Source: Liolophura sinensis (Eukaryota > Mollusca > Polyplacophora > Chitonida > Chitonidae). From it: 64,000 bases of DNA. Each line of letters starts with the position of its first letter. Within the stretch, counting starts at the first letter, position 1. Location of the stretch: the NCBI RefSeq assembly GCF_032854445.1, contig NC_088300.1:11811191-11875190 (forward strand), written 5' to 3'. The notes under the pieces were generated by a model. It had not been told where the DNA came from, searched no databases, and saw only the letters and a program-made list of their open reading frames with translations. Positions 48,614 through 61,966 of the stretch are shown here, piece after piece. A program made the position numbers and the translations under genes.

Positions 48614-49124
48614 CTAGGAAATAGTCAGCTGTAGGTTGTCAGTATTGTCTGATGTAATTCGGTCATTTCCATGGATAGAAAGTGCATAACACAAAACAAG
48701 TACTGTACATGGAATTGTTGGACTCAAGGGAGATAATCCAGGGGCATTTAGATGTAATGGGTGGGCTAGAAAAATGATAGGCTTGCCTCATATGCAATTA
48801 CTCCAAATGGTTTAAACATAAGACTTGGATATTTCTCAACATTACTTAATGGATATTGGACATGTTTTATAGAAGTTCACACTTGCAGATGGCCACAAAT
48901 TTAAAAGAGTACTACATCACAGACACAGTCTCAGTCTGACATTAGACATTTTAAATATACTTTTAAATATGTTGCTGTTTTATTACTATCTCGCCAATTA
49001 CTCCGAAAAATTTTCATGAAATATCAAATATATATTCTTAATGATGTGTGAAATATCAAGGTCTTATATTTTAGCATTTTGAAAATTTATGAGTATGAGA
49101 GGTTATTGTTTTTCTGGACCACTC

Positions 49125-49134
49125 AATAAATAAA
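49125..49134 (+). promoter_or_regulatory. Candidate polyadenylation signals of BPNT1
   Basis: Two overlapping AATAAA hexamers (ACTCAATAAATAAAG) lie about 515 bp after the BPNT1 stop codon on the coding strand. They would end a 3' UTR at roughly 49150. Confidence 0.5.
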
Positions 49135-49382
49135 GTTGGCATTAGGATGTAAAATGTATTAATCAGATGAAAGGTGATCCTCGTCAATTCATTTTATTGT
49201 TGTGTTTATCACAATGATCAAACACTCTTGATGATACATTCATGTTGTGTTTGTTTGATAAAAAAAACTTATCACAGATGTGAGGAAATATGGCCTATTC
49301 AAAGTCAGTTGGTTAAATGATGTCAAAATATTTATTATCTGAATGTTTTTTATTGTTTGTGACACCATCAAAGTGTGCCATA

Positions 49383-49383
<1 letters not shown>

Positions 49384-49441
<58 letters not shown>
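49384..49441. repeat. TA microsatellite
   Basis: About 58 bp of TA downstream of BPNT1, followed by a fragment resembling the SINE family A tail (AAAACACCAATCAATCAATC, about 49472-49495). Confidence 0.95.
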
Positions 49442-50771
49442 GTACATGGTACTGTTCTTTAGTACAGGCATTAAAACACCAATCAATCAATCAGTAAACC
49501 ATTAAGTCCATCTTATCAGTTGTTGACATTCATTCTATGTGAAGTTCTGGGGTTCCAGAACAGGCATTATCTAAAAAATACAGGGGCTGTACCAGAGATT
49601 TTAACGCAAAAGTCCCTATTTTCTATTTAAATAAAATTTTCCACATTCTTCTGCAAAGAATAGCCCAAGTTATTGCCTTTCAGTAAATATCACTTGTACC
49701 TGTACTACTTATAGTGCTAAAATGATTCTGAAATTTGAAAAAAGTTATGTGACCGGATGTATAAATTTTAGGAAGTTTAATACCAACTTTGATTGGTAAC
49801 TGGTGCACAGCCGGAGCTGGTATTGTGTGAAAGGTATGTATTTGGGCCGTTTTAAAATTAACAGCAAAAATTCACATTTTGCTGTGATGGATTTTTTGTC
49901 AAGTATCTCTGGTATAACCACCTTAAATGAAGGACAAGTCGCACATGTACACACGAAGTGTATGATGGAGCTTGTCATGTAGACTCTGGCATCTGTTGGT
50001 TGTATCATTGAGGTCCCGTCTTAAGGTGTACAAGCATGCTGCTAGCTCTTCACCAGTGTGAAATAGAATTAACAAAATTCTGAAACTGTCCCTTCATCCA
50101 AAGCACTATATGTTTGGCTGAGATATTGCCAATGTGGCGTTAAGCCATAATCATACTTTCCAAAACACTAAAGAAATGGAAATCTCGCAAGATGATCTCA
50201 TTGCCTGTCTGGTTGAGTGATATTGGTTAGTCAAATTTCTGGCTGTGGCCATTTCAAATTTCAGCAGAACAAGGTGAAGCTGAGCAATAAGACTGTCACT
50301 GAGTAAACATAGGTATTTGCATCCCGTGCCCTGGAGCTTGCTTGCTTAAGTATTTAGGCAAATATTGTTCAAGTATTTAAGGCAGTAATTCTACATTAAG
50401 AAATAAGATGAAGCATCTGACTGACACTTATTGAATGGTTATTTAGATGATACAAAACTTCCACATGATAAAGTGACAGTCCTCACGTTTCAGGTAGACA
50501 TGGAGTTAAGTCTGCTGTAGCAATCATTACATAGCTTGGTCCCAAGTGGAGAGTAGATTTTCAACATCTGGTGAAATGCTGGTTGTGTACATCGCTGATT
50601 TTGGCTTATGTTTTGTATGCAGTTTTTGTTATTAGCTTTTATATGTGAAAGTCAGATATATGTATATATATGTGCCAATCTTGGACAGCTGTAGCCTGTT
50701 CAGTTTTATGTAATTTGAGGGCGCGGTATACAAAACTTTGCCTCAAGCGCAGTTGTCATAGTGACTAATAT

Positions 50772-50815
50772 ACTTGAGTATGGCGTAAAACATCAATCAA
50801 ATAAATAAATAATAA
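50772..50815 (+). mobile_element. SINE family A, tail-only insertion with target-site duplication
   Basis: Just 44 bp of the 3' end (ACTTGAGTATGGCGTAAAAC plus CAATCAAATAAATAAATAA) lies between two exact copies of TGTCATAGTGACTAATAT (50754-50771 and 50816-50833). This is an extreme 5' truncation made by target-primed reverse transcription. Confidence 0.9.
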
Positions 50816-51674
50816 TGTCATAGTGACTAATATCTGTTTTACCATGGGTGTTATGCCAGGTGAAGTTTGCAACTGCTTCAAAAAAACAGGGGCCCAGGAA
50901 TGCCTGTTTGAATATATATGCACTGTAAATCAAAATGTTCAGTTGCTGTTGCTGATTGAGGACAGACAGATTTGGCCCCTCAACTAACAGATCACTGATC
51001 GTGCCCACAATAGGGATACTCCTGGAGTGTAAAGGAGTGTTCACCCACGAATAAGACATGGAGAACGTATTTTGTATTTTTGAATATTTTGTTCACTTTT
51101 AATGATGCTATACCATGTTTGTCAAAAATCAATTGAAATGTCATTTGGAGTAGATCACTTAAGAGTGTTTTTCACTAGCTAATCAGTCTTCTGTACTGCA
51201 TATTATAAAGCAGGAAGAGGAAATCAGAAAAATGCCTTGAAATTACAGGCTGTTTACTGTACTGTTACCTGCATTGTAAACCCATACATTTGGTCTAGTC
51301 GCATTTCTGCATGGCCTGCAAAGTGAAAATATCGATGCATAGAAAATAATATTGGAACATATTTATATTATCGCTCCTCACCAAGCATGTATTGTTGTTT
51401 GATAATAATGAGTCAGGAATAGAACAAGTCCCTTGGACTTTATTCCCGCCATTTACAAGATATGCCATAATACATATAAGTGTGTATGGTGAATAAACAT
51501 TCAGTTCAAAATTCAATTCAGTATTACTGTAGTTCTCTGTTTAAGATACATGGTATCAAGGATACCATCACTTGACAGTCTTTCTGTGGATGAGAGTACT
51601 GGAGATTTCTTTCCGCCTTGTGTAGCTTCAACACCGGCAGCTTATAGAAGTGTGCATACAGTTAAAAATCTGTT

Positions 51675-51785
51675 ATAATTATTTGATTGTTGTTTATTTA
51701 TTACTCAAGACTTTTTCACTTATAATGTTGGTCAGTCTTATGGGTGGAAGAAACAGGAGTGCACAACATAAACCACCAACCTTTG
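51675..51785 (-). mobile_element. SINE family A fragment, diverged
   Basis: Reverse copy: TTATTTGATTGTTGTTTATT, TACTCAAGACTTTTTCACTT, CTTATGGGTGGAAGAAACAG. Confidence 0.6.
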
Positions 51786-52254
51786 GCAAATTGTTGGCAA
51801 ACTTTCTTAAATGCAAGGCACACTTATGCTCACCATATACGTGGTTTGTTTTAAACATTGGAATTAGCAAATGGCCATCCATGTGTCATGCCCCGCTTTT
51901 TGCCACTGAGGTGTCGGAAACAGTGAAAATTGTTTATGTATATGATGGCAGTGAGTCATATGTCTGAGGGAATCTGCTGAATCAAACCTATGAGAGCTGG
52001 ATTTGAGCATGTAAACTCCTTGGTCATGGAGCCACTTGAACAAAGTCATTGTAGGCTAAAATACATGTTACCATGGTACTTAGGCTAGGACTACTTTCTG
52101 CGATTGACCCCAGGTAATCTCTACAAGTCAGACCTTCAACTGTCTGAGTCAGCAGGCCTGATGCCAGGGGGACTTCAGAGGTATCCATACTGCTCACTAA
52201 TAACAATGCCTTTATATCTATGATGGTTTCAACTTTATGCTTCAATCCTGTGAT

Positions 52255-52345
52255 AATTATTTGATTGGTGTTAAATTCTGCTCTCAAAAATTTCTCAGTT
52301 ACATGTACATGACGGCTGTCAGGTTCGAGGGTGGGGAAACCAGAC
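52255..52345 (-). mobile_element. SINE family A fragment, diverged
   Basis: Reverse copy: ATTATTTGATTGGTGTTAAA, TGCTCTCAAAAATTTCTCAG, GACGGCTGTCAGG. The core beyond this is lost. Confidence 0.55.
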
Positions 52346-53559
52346 TGAAGTAGCAAACAAACTAGCTAACAAACCTCTTGAAAAAATCTACAGTCGATGC
52401 AGCAAGAGAATATCTTGATGACATAAATTTATAACCATAGATAGAGCATTGCTTCCGTATCTAATAGCAGTTCCTGAAGGCAGTAATGACAGTGCACTTG
52501 ATGAAAACATCAAGATTACTGCAATCTCCATTGCTGTGACCATAGATGTTAAGGGAAAGAAAACAATGGCGAAAGATATGCCTGCATGGAAAAAATGTGC
52601 ACATAATGCTGACAATCTCAAACAAAAAAATATCAAACAAATGGTGGACAGTACTGATTGTCTGTCTTGCAAAGTCCTGGGATTAGCCATTGTATCAAGA
52701 GACTGGATATCACTAATGGTTCAAGTGAGTTACATGTGGTCGGCCCCAATACTCAAACTAGGAAATGACTTGAGCTATCGTGTGGAAGACTGAACACTGA
52801 GGCAATAGCATTCGTCAAACATAACACATTTCCGGAGATATGTCTCTTATGCACATAGGTGGATTACTTTAAAGAAATGCAAAATGTATTTGGTTTATTG
52901 CTAATCTTACGAAGACCTTGTTTTCAGTAGAAAGTAATTCTTAAATTTTCTTTTCCATTAAAATGGATAAAATCTCGAAACCTTACAGATTTTTGTTTAT
53001 TTTATGTGTTGTATTTGCAGGTAATTTCCCTTACAAAGTATTAGCTTCTTGATCACATCGTTGCTGTCTAGTAATTAGCAAATGTGCATTATTCCTCAGC
53101 ATAGGTTTTAGGAGCTTACGAGCAGTTTCATCTTTGTTTTGACAGTTTATACCTGCATCCCCATTAAAATACTTATGTCCACAGTTAAGCACAAATATTG
53201 CATAGGAAACAGCTCTGAAGTTAATGCTACTACAGTCCATGATAACTCAATGTCATGGTGAAGGGGCCAGTTTCCATGAGTGCAGTTCTATGAACACACA
53301 TATAGGTAATAGTCAAGCTCCATAAAGCCCAGGTAGTGTTTTGTGAACACAGCAACACAAACGATAGCTCATGCATCACAGGCACATGCATGGCATGCTG
53401 TGTTGTAGTCAGTACTGTCGCTTTGACTCTCCCATAGTATGATGACAATGAAGTTAGGCAGCAGATTCCCATGTAGCTGGAATACAATGAATGTGCCATG
53501 AATGTGCCATACAGTAGCTCCCTTGCTATCTTACTTCTCGTTTGCATCAATTACTTTCT

Positions 53560-56500
53560 GTTTCACGTCAGCTTTAAATTTAGCAAAGTAAACATAGTAG
53601 ATTTGCTTTAATTTAGTGTAGTAGGACTTTCATGTCCATGACAGAACTAATGCACACTACAGAATAATCTCAAACAAGTTGTTTTAACAGTGCACAGGTG
53701 TTCCGCACGGCAGACAGGACAAAAAAACACTGCACAATATCTTGGAAGAAAGAGACCAAAAACAAAAATACATGTAGTAGAATATCAACTTTGTGCATTC
53801 ATTTAATTGACAGCCAGGAATAACTGAACAGCATTAACTCTTTGTACATGTGCATCAACAAGAACCAGAAACAGGCAATATGAATTCCCACTGATGAAAA
53901 TCCTTTTCTGTGCATTCATGTACAGCAATGGGAAAAAGAGGAAGCAATACCTGCTTCAGAAATGAAACCAAAAATCAAAAACAAGTGTATTGGTAATAAG
54001 AACAAGTCCGTGATTTTTCATGGGCCAATGTATTTAAGTATGCAAGAATACAAAACTAAAGTTACCTGTATGGCTGTTCAGCAAAACTTAGTAAATGCAT
54101 GTACATTTTTTTTTTTTTTCTTTTGCAAACAGTAACTCCTTACAACAGGTTTATCTTAGAAAATCACTTACAAAGTCACCAGACAATAGATCTGCTTTGG
54201 TGAAAGTAAACAACAGGCTAATCTCTCCATGACGTACTGTTCTAACCTCTCAGTTTATACCCTCCATTAAATACACCTGTTTTTCTGATAAGAGTAGAAA
54301 GTGATATAATGTAATCAGCATTAGTTATATAACAACTCTCTGTATGAACCAGAAAGAGGGCAAATTTTCATTGGTCGACTTGGACGTGTGTATACATTAA
54401 TATTCATAACTACCGGTAACACAGAAACAGTGTCAACCAGGAAACAAAAAAAACATATGTAGAGAAGTTGACCTTGTGCAGAAGTCATCAGCACACTGGG
54501 ATGAACAAGAAGAAAGTAATCCGAAACAAACTGGGATGAATAAGAGCAAAAACTACCTCACAATTTTGTCCTTTTACGCAAAACTTACAAACAATTTTAT
54601 GTTAAACAGTGGAAGTGGAATTTTTTGGGTGACATACATGCTCCAAAATTTCCACTGAAATGTTTCAGTTTAATAAGTAGAAACAAAACCTCCCCAACTA
54701 AGTTTAAACCGTGCAAACAGCCAGGAGCATTATCCACTGAATATATTGGCAGTAAAGACCAATCAAAAATGAGAGAGGAACTAACTAGATTATGCTAATA
54801 AGTTAATTGTGGGCTGTTTTAACAGGAGAACGAGTACAACCACCAAGGCTATGATACTCTCTGTCCAAAAAAGATAATACCGACAGAATATAACTTGTAA
54901 TTGCACATGATAAAAGACTACAAGAAAGATAAATAATCTGACTTTTTTTATAGAAGTAATACCTGTATAACACTCTAAACAAATCAACATCCTGAAGTTA
55001 CAATTGGATAAACAAGTACATGTAGAAGTAAATGTGGAAAGTTGACCCCAGCTTTCTCTGTAAGCATGGTACATATAAATATGTTTCCAATTTAAGGCTT
55101 AACTGGTTAGGCACATCAGCCCTTATAGAAGTCCCAGCAGCACTGTATCATTCTCAAAGCATAGGATGTCATGGGGATAACAGGCCTGGGACCCTATGGT
55201 TTTGTATTTGTCTCTCTCTTCACTTGTAACAATTCTTGATATGTAAAATACTTACATATAGTTACTTATAGTTCTGAAGAAAGGCTCAAGATCAACCCTT
55301 TCAGGCAAAAGATATGTACATAGTACACTGTTTTATAACAACTATAACACTAATAAATATACAGAAAACATATGTACATATTCACAAATGTAAAAAGACA
55401 AAACTTATAGAGCTTGTATGACTTTTAACACTTATTCCACCTTGATGAACTTGGCACATTGTAGTCAACTACAAGTACCTCCCATCACACACATTCAAGA
55501 ATTTCTTTTAGTATTATTATATGCTTTATATTGCTAAGGATAAAACAGACCATGGAAATAAAATAAATACGAAAAGAGAACAAAATAAATACATAAAAAC
55601 AGAACCACTTGTTCACTACAACATCTTCAAAAAACAAAAACAAAATATTGTGAAAAATGGTCAAATATCCAGGTGAATCTGATATTAATGAATAGACATC
55701 CAAAGAGCTGATTTCAATAAATATCCGCAGAAACAGGCACTCCCAAGAAAAAGTCACATTCAGGGGTTACTGAATACAAGTAGTTATAGCACAATGTGGG
55801 CTCAAACTGACAAAGTTTACGACTAAAACCAGCTAAAATGTAGATAATTAGCTGTGTGTTAATTAGTTGTTAGATTCTCAAGACCTGCGCACGTTAAATC
55901 TTTTCCCAGAATTAATAATGCATGGTTTTTACTATTTAGCTTTTAAAAAAAAAAAAAAAAGTGACATACCAGGGTAACTCTTCCTAGAATTGGGGACAAG
56001 TCAACTGTTTATATTCCAGCTCATTCCTGTTGCCCTGGTGTACTTACCCCTGGTTGCTATGTTATCACTTTTGTTCTCAGGTCAATGTTAACAGGTATTT
56101 AAGTGAAATCGTCTGATTTAGTCAGCATCACATCACAGGAGCTCTCATCTGCTCAAACTCCACATATACCATATGGCATGTAGCAAATCTCACATCTCCA
56201 TCACATTAGATTATAACAAATAAAGCACAAACACAATTCGCCCATAGTTTCTGCCATCTGTTAAACTCGTATATCCTATTAACATATTCTATGTTAGATT
56301 TTGCAACTTTTTCTCCAATTTCCTGCTACCACGTTCTATGCCACTTTTGTGTAGGTGGAACTGCTACTGGACATCCCAATTTTTAAAATTCTGAACAGTT
56401 TCATGGATTCAATTCTGTGAGTGTGTTTTGATTGGAGTTCTTATGATAATTCTGATCAATGACAAAGGAGAAAGAAAGTGGTATAAGCAATTGAAATCCT

Positions 56501-56887
56501 TCAGAAATTAAAAGCGGAGAATGGCTAAACTCTTTTTTTTTTCCTGACAAATTTGTTCAAATTGTTTTTTACTGGCCAATTTTTACCCAGAATAATCTGC
56601 TGTTTCTAATATATGATATCTGAAATCATGAGACATCTATAATGATCTGTTATTGTTTGTAATTAGACTGAAAGGTAGTAAAAAATATGTAAATCATCAA
56701 TGATTATAGCAAACAGCATTTAGCTTCACTAAAGCCAAGGTCATGAGAATCTAATCAAACAATTAGCAAATGACTTACTACAGCCCTTGATCGAGCAAAA
56801 AGTCCTGAAATGTACTGGTTATTTAAAACAAATTTCAAAATACTTGTTTATAAAATGATGATATTTGTCAGTGAATTGAACAGCTCC
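53560..56887. other. No supported gene; part may be the 3' UTR of the RING gene
   Basis: A-rich, AT-rich sequence downstream of the RING-gene stop (minus strand). No conserved reading frame or clear repeat is visible, and polyadenylation signals are too common here to choose one. Confidence 0.4.
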
Positions 56888-59800
56888 TCACTTGAAGAAA
56901 TGAGTAAACGAGCTTGAATAGCACCTTCGATGTTGTCTTTGGGCTCCAGCTTCAGTTTTTATTTGGTGGGCTCTTCGTCTCGATTTGTGGACTTGAGAAA
57001 ATGGTTTGTCAGATGTTTCCAGTGACCTCAATCTTTTATCTGCCCCACGTAATCTTTTCACATCTTCACTTTTATCAGGAGTCTGCGCATGGCATTCTCT
57101 GCAACAAATAAACAAAAATGAGATTTCAGCAATTTCACCAGTATTGTAACACTGAATTCTTTATAGAGAAAGCTTGATTGTTTCATTCTACAAGCATTCT
57201 ATTTTCATGCAAGGGCTGGATGCCTGGTAAAATAACACATCTATCTACAATTGGAACGAAATGGAAAGGACATACAGTAATAAAATAAGACTTTGCATAT
57301 GCAAGACAAGTATTAATTCATCAAATCGGTGTAGCTGGACCAATGCTGTCACTGCATGAAACCCCTATAGCCACCACTTGTTTCTTGTGTCTAATATAAC
57401 CTTTTATAATAATTTACCTGTCCTCATGAGCATTTTGAAAATAAAAAGGGTGTTTTGAATGTATGCATTTATGGCTAAGTAAGGCTATACTGTACACTGA
57501 CCTATTTACATATCAGGTAAGAAATTCTTCAAGATCTTTATGATTTATTTATTTAATTGGCGTTTTATGCTGTACTCAAGAATATTTCGCTACTACGATG
57601 GCGGCCAGCATTATGATGGGAGGAAACGACAAGACCTGGGGAAACCCATGACCATCTGCAGGTTGCTGGCAAACCTTCCCATGCACGGTAGGAGAGAAGC
57701 AGCAATGTAAGTAAATCTTTGGAACGGTTTGGGGGGGTTCCTGTGTTTCAAACTGACAACCAAAGGCCGAGTCACAGTTGACTGAATTTCACCTTAAAAT
57801 CCATTTGACATTATGAGAAATGCTCAAAGACAGGCACAGTCTATGCCGATTTTTCCACAATATCTGAAACGGCTCAACAAATGCTTTCCATTGCATACAG
57901 ACTCTGTCAACCAGCTGATCAATTTGGACTTAAAAGTTGTGTTCATGGATAGTAACTCTATCATTATCTTAGCTTTACATTATTCATGCTGTTTTGTACC
58001 AGCCTGTTCGGTATAAGTACTGCCCCTTACCATCTTCATTTCTGCCTCTACATGGACATAAACATATTCATGAAATCCATTTGAGTTCGAGTTGTTGAGT
58101 ACAGATACAAGGATAAGTAGTTTTTAGAAGCTGTTGAAGAAAGTTTTTAAACTCGACAGTGTATTAATGATTAGGTTTTCAATAAAAAAAAATAATGAAA
58201 AAGTAGCCGCATTGTTACAGCAACCCCCTCCCCTCCAAAAAAACCCCAAAACACCCATCTGCCCATCTTTTCAGAGAAAGCGTCGGAGAAAAATTGAATT
58301 CCTCAAGACACAACTTACTGTTCATGTTCTGACAGCTCCCATACCCACATCTCCAGGTTACAGTTCCTGTCAGGACACCTTGAGATGCCTAGACACTTCT
58401 GTTGGTGTATGTTGTCCTCTGGGATGTCAGGCCTGTCACAAACACACACGAAAATAATACACATGTACATATAGCAAAAGTAAACTTCACAGGACTCAAA
58501 ATAAAATGCATTTCTGGTTAGTATAGAGGGCTTCTGATAGTCAATCAATACAATCCAGACCACAATACTGTCCAACACCAAACTTCTGTGTTCATACCCT
58601 AATTCGGCACATATTGATCTACATAAATATTACTGATACTGTTAGAAACTCGTACACAAGATAGCAACATATCAGGGCGTGGAAGCAATTGGTAATCAAT
58701 GCTAATAGCAATGGCAAGTCCACCTTGTACTATTTGTACATTATCCTGGTGCTTTATACTTCTGATTATCCTCTTGCTTCCTAAAGATTTTCTTTTTAAA
58801 TAAACATTCTGGAAGTTATGGCCAAAGTATATACAAGTTCCCTATCGTTTTGAGCTGTCAGAATAACATCTAGTATGTCAGAGTCCACAAATCAACTTGA
58901 GCCTAAATATCACATCTCCATGAAGAGCTGTTAAGCAGTAAAACATGGCAGCCTTTCCTATTAAGATATAAACACCAACTTGAAGCTGTTCAAGGCGTTC
59001 ACAACACAGTGTAACACTCATACCCACGTAATGTCCAAAATCTGTAAACATTTGGTATAAACGGAAAAATAAAACAATTTTCCATAAAAACTAATAAATG
59101 CATTCCAACAGTGGTGAGAAAGTGTGTACTAAATCTGAACAATCTTAATCAGCTTTTGTGGTACCTTGTGATTACGCCCTACACAAACACAATGACATAC
59201 CCTCACATGGGCACTAAGCAATTATCAATATACCCGCATAAAAAGCAAACCCACCTTTGTATAGGAAAAGATTCCTCTCTTTGACAATATGGGCACTTCT
59301 CCATGCCAGGTCTTCTCTCACCTTCGTCTGAATAGAGACATTGCTCACAGATTCTGTGCTGACAGCTCCCATAGACCATTCGCAGCTTCGGCGTTAGGCA
59401 AACCAAACAGTTGAAACTGCCAAAAAATATATACATGTAGCAACAACTTTCATGAATTGAAAAACATCAGTTATAACATAAATAATCGGTGTTTCAACCT
59501 TAACAGATAGTGATTAGATATTCACTAGTTGTAATACAGTGTATGTGTGTTTTGTCAAATGCATAATAACATGACTTAATACCAGTTAGTAGCACTCAAA
59601 TTCACAAGTTCAAATTTTCTGAGCCCTCAGGTATCAAGTGAAGTTGGTCGATCTTTGACATATCAGAAAACATCACAGAAGTGCTTCCACCTTTTTTTGT
59701 TGTACATGTATAAAATAACCTTGTTATTGTTGTTCTGATATATTATTTCACTTTTTTATTTAACTGGTGTTTTACACCGTACTCAAGCATATTTCACTTG

Positions 59801-61966
59801 TATGACAGCTATCAGGGTAGTCATAGTTTTGCAGTGATGTCATACATGTAACTCTGTAACCCAAATGTGCAGCATTCGAGGGATCTGATGAGGTATGAAA
59901 CGTAAAGGTGTTATAGTCTATTCTACTCCAAAAACTGAAGAAAATGTCCTAAAAATGGCATATTTCATGCTGCTGTTCCCTTTCACTCCCTATGCAGAGG
60001 TAATGCATTTTAGACCAATCAATGGTAAGCTTAGGCCAATGCAGTTGACCTAGATATTTCAAAGTTACGTATATATGGTGTCGTGTCTTGTTGTTGCGTG
60101 ATGTTGGAATGTGAAAGTATACTGTACATCATGATGACATCTGACCACTGAGTTCAATTTGGAATGTCATGAAACAAATATTTCTTTTTCCACAACAAAG
60201 GCAATATGTATAAATCGTGCGATATAACACTTATCCCTGAGGGCAATACGCAGGTTTCGAGATATGACATTACGAAGACAGAGTGACGTCATTTCGTGAT
60301 ATAACTTCGTCACTTTACGGCACATTAAGGCCAATCTGGTAATTTTAACATGGGGTGGTATATGGAATATAGAGTACTAATTAAAAAAGATTAGACTGAT
60401 CTTCTGAACCATGTTCTTTGATGGATTAGGGTTCCTAATATTGCAAAAATAATGATGTTATCCCGGTACTTTGATCTAAACACGATCAGTGCCATGTTAT
60501 CCGATAGGCAGATAGCCATACCGTGCCGTAAAGTGGCGACATCATTTTGCAATGGGACGTAATAACCTCTAAATCCTAAAAGCAAATCTGACAAGTAAAC
60601 AAACTCCAATTCTTACATTTGTAAAAATAAATAGAATAAAATAATATTATTCTGGGAGGTTAACATACTGGCCAGTATTCTGCGTGATACACTCAATGTT
60701 ATTTGGAATTTCTATTAATGTTATTTATATCTCTATTTAATATGCATATCTGCACATGGCTTGTAACTTACAGTAGCTGACATACCAAGAAGTCCGTTGG
60801 GTAGACATAGCGCTATGTAGTGAGCAGCTCATTAGAGACCTTAGTTTGAATGAGAACTTCTCAAGAATTGCTAAACTGCACCTAGGGTCTTTGACCACCA
60901 GGCAGATAAAATAATGAGCTGTCAATCAGCTAAAGGTAAATATCCATCCACATTTCATCAAGTTCAACCTGTCTGCTGATTGTAAGTTCCCAAACTAGTC
61001 GTCGTCTTCTGTCTGTTGCATTCTGGGCGCTGTGGTTACCCTGTTTCCCTAGCTTTGTGATTGCTACCGGCGGCATGTTTGTCCCATGAACCCAGATGAT
61101 GTATGCAATAGGCGTCCATCTTTGTAAAGTTTAAGTGAGTGGAGATGTTGAGTTTGCTGACATGTGGATGGATATTTACCTTTGTGACGAATGACAGCTA
61201 AGGTTTTTACCTGTTTGGCTGTTTAGGACCCGAAGTATTATAAAGTTGTAACTGGGCAGGCTGGGGAGGCTAGCAGAATTGGACTGTTTTCTGAAATTTT
61301 ATAGTCCATCCTTTAGCCTAGCAGTGAATTAACAGTTTTGCAGATGTGTCATAGCCGCTCACTCAACAGAACACTCTTTGCTCACGTGACTAGAGTACTG
61401 GAGATGAAAACAACCCAGATGAGATATGTAGTAAAGAAGATTTTAGCATAAAAAAATGATAATTATGACTTTCAAGGAATAAATTTATCACTGGTTGCCA
61501 CTGTGGCTAGGATACTCTCCCAGCCCAGTATAAAGAGAGGAGTTGCAGTAGCCACCTGGAGCTAGCGGGCAAGGTAGGTTAGGGTGTGGGGAAAAATATG
61601 ATTAGCTGGCGGACTTCCCGTGTTTCTGCTTCACGAGAAGCGAAGTTGTAGCGATGCCTGGCCTAAAAGGTGCATGGTCACCCGCTTTGAGTTCAGTTAC
61701 CATCGGAGCAGCTGCAGCTAGGTCGCACCCAGCACGAACAACATCGACAAGTCATGCTACAGCCGACCAACATCAACAAAATGCATTGACAACAATCATG
61801 AAACCAAGTGCAATGTAAACCACGAGGCCCTAAGTGGAGTAAAACAGAAAGACCGAGCACACGCTTTCGTGACAAAGAACTAATACAAAGCATATCGACT
61901 TTTCGTATACCTGCGTTCATAGTTGGATTGAATTTCTAGTAGCTTTGAGGTTGCATCAGACGACAT
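56888..61966 (-). CDS. RING-finger protein, 180 aa (likely E3 ubiquitin ligase)
   Basis: Four exons in transcript order, 61966-61911, 59416-59255, 58432-58319 and 57098-56888. They join in phase 2 each time and total 543 nt. The protein starts MSSDATSKLLEIQSNYER. Exon 2 encodes a C3HC4 RING: CLVC, then CQHRICEQC, then CPYC, with the usual spacing for two zinc sites. Exon 3 holds further cysteines (KCLGISRCPDRNCNLEMW). Exon 4 is a basic, disordered tail (RLRGADKRLRSLETSD, HKSRRRAHQIKTEAGAQRQH). RING proteins of this kind usually act as E3 ligases; a substrate cannot be inferred. I do not recognise a named orthologue. The first intron is about 2.5 kb and carries a SINE fragment and a MITE. Confidence 0.88.
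57540..57705 (-). mobile_element. SINE family A, head truncated, in RING-gene intron 3
   Basis: Reverse copy with good core: TTAATTGGCGTTTTATGCTG, TACTCAAGAATATTTCGCTA, GGCGGCCAGCATTATGATGG, CTGCAGGTTGCTGGCAAACC. Confidence 0.8.
59750..59818 (-). mobile_element. SINE family A, tail and first core part only
   Basis: TTTATTTAACTGGTGTTTTA, CACCGTACTCAAGCATATTT, CACTTGTATGACAGC. It lies in the first intron of the RING gene. Confidence 0.65.
60917..61199. mobile_element. MITE with ~38-bp terminal inverted repeats, in RING-gene intron 1
   Basis: Left end AGCTGTCAATCAGCTAAAGG then TAAATATCCATCCACAT. The right end is its complement (ATGTGGATGGATATTTACCT then TTGTGACGAATGACAGCT). The inner 22 bp are identical. 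It is 283 bp with no coding frame. Confidence 0.7.

Larger units (their letters stand above)
49500..53560. other. No supported gene; SINE fragments and unique DNA
   Basis: Contains three SINE fragments but no conserved domain. The 114-codon frame at 52449-52793 (start MLPYLIAVPEG) overlaps a 100-codon antisense frame, has no recognisable motif and no splice partners, so it is not called. Confidence 0.5.

Noticed and set aside
52449-52793. 114-codon frame starting MLPYLIAVPEG
   Set aside because: No motif, a similar-length antisense frame, no splice partners and no conserved neighbours.
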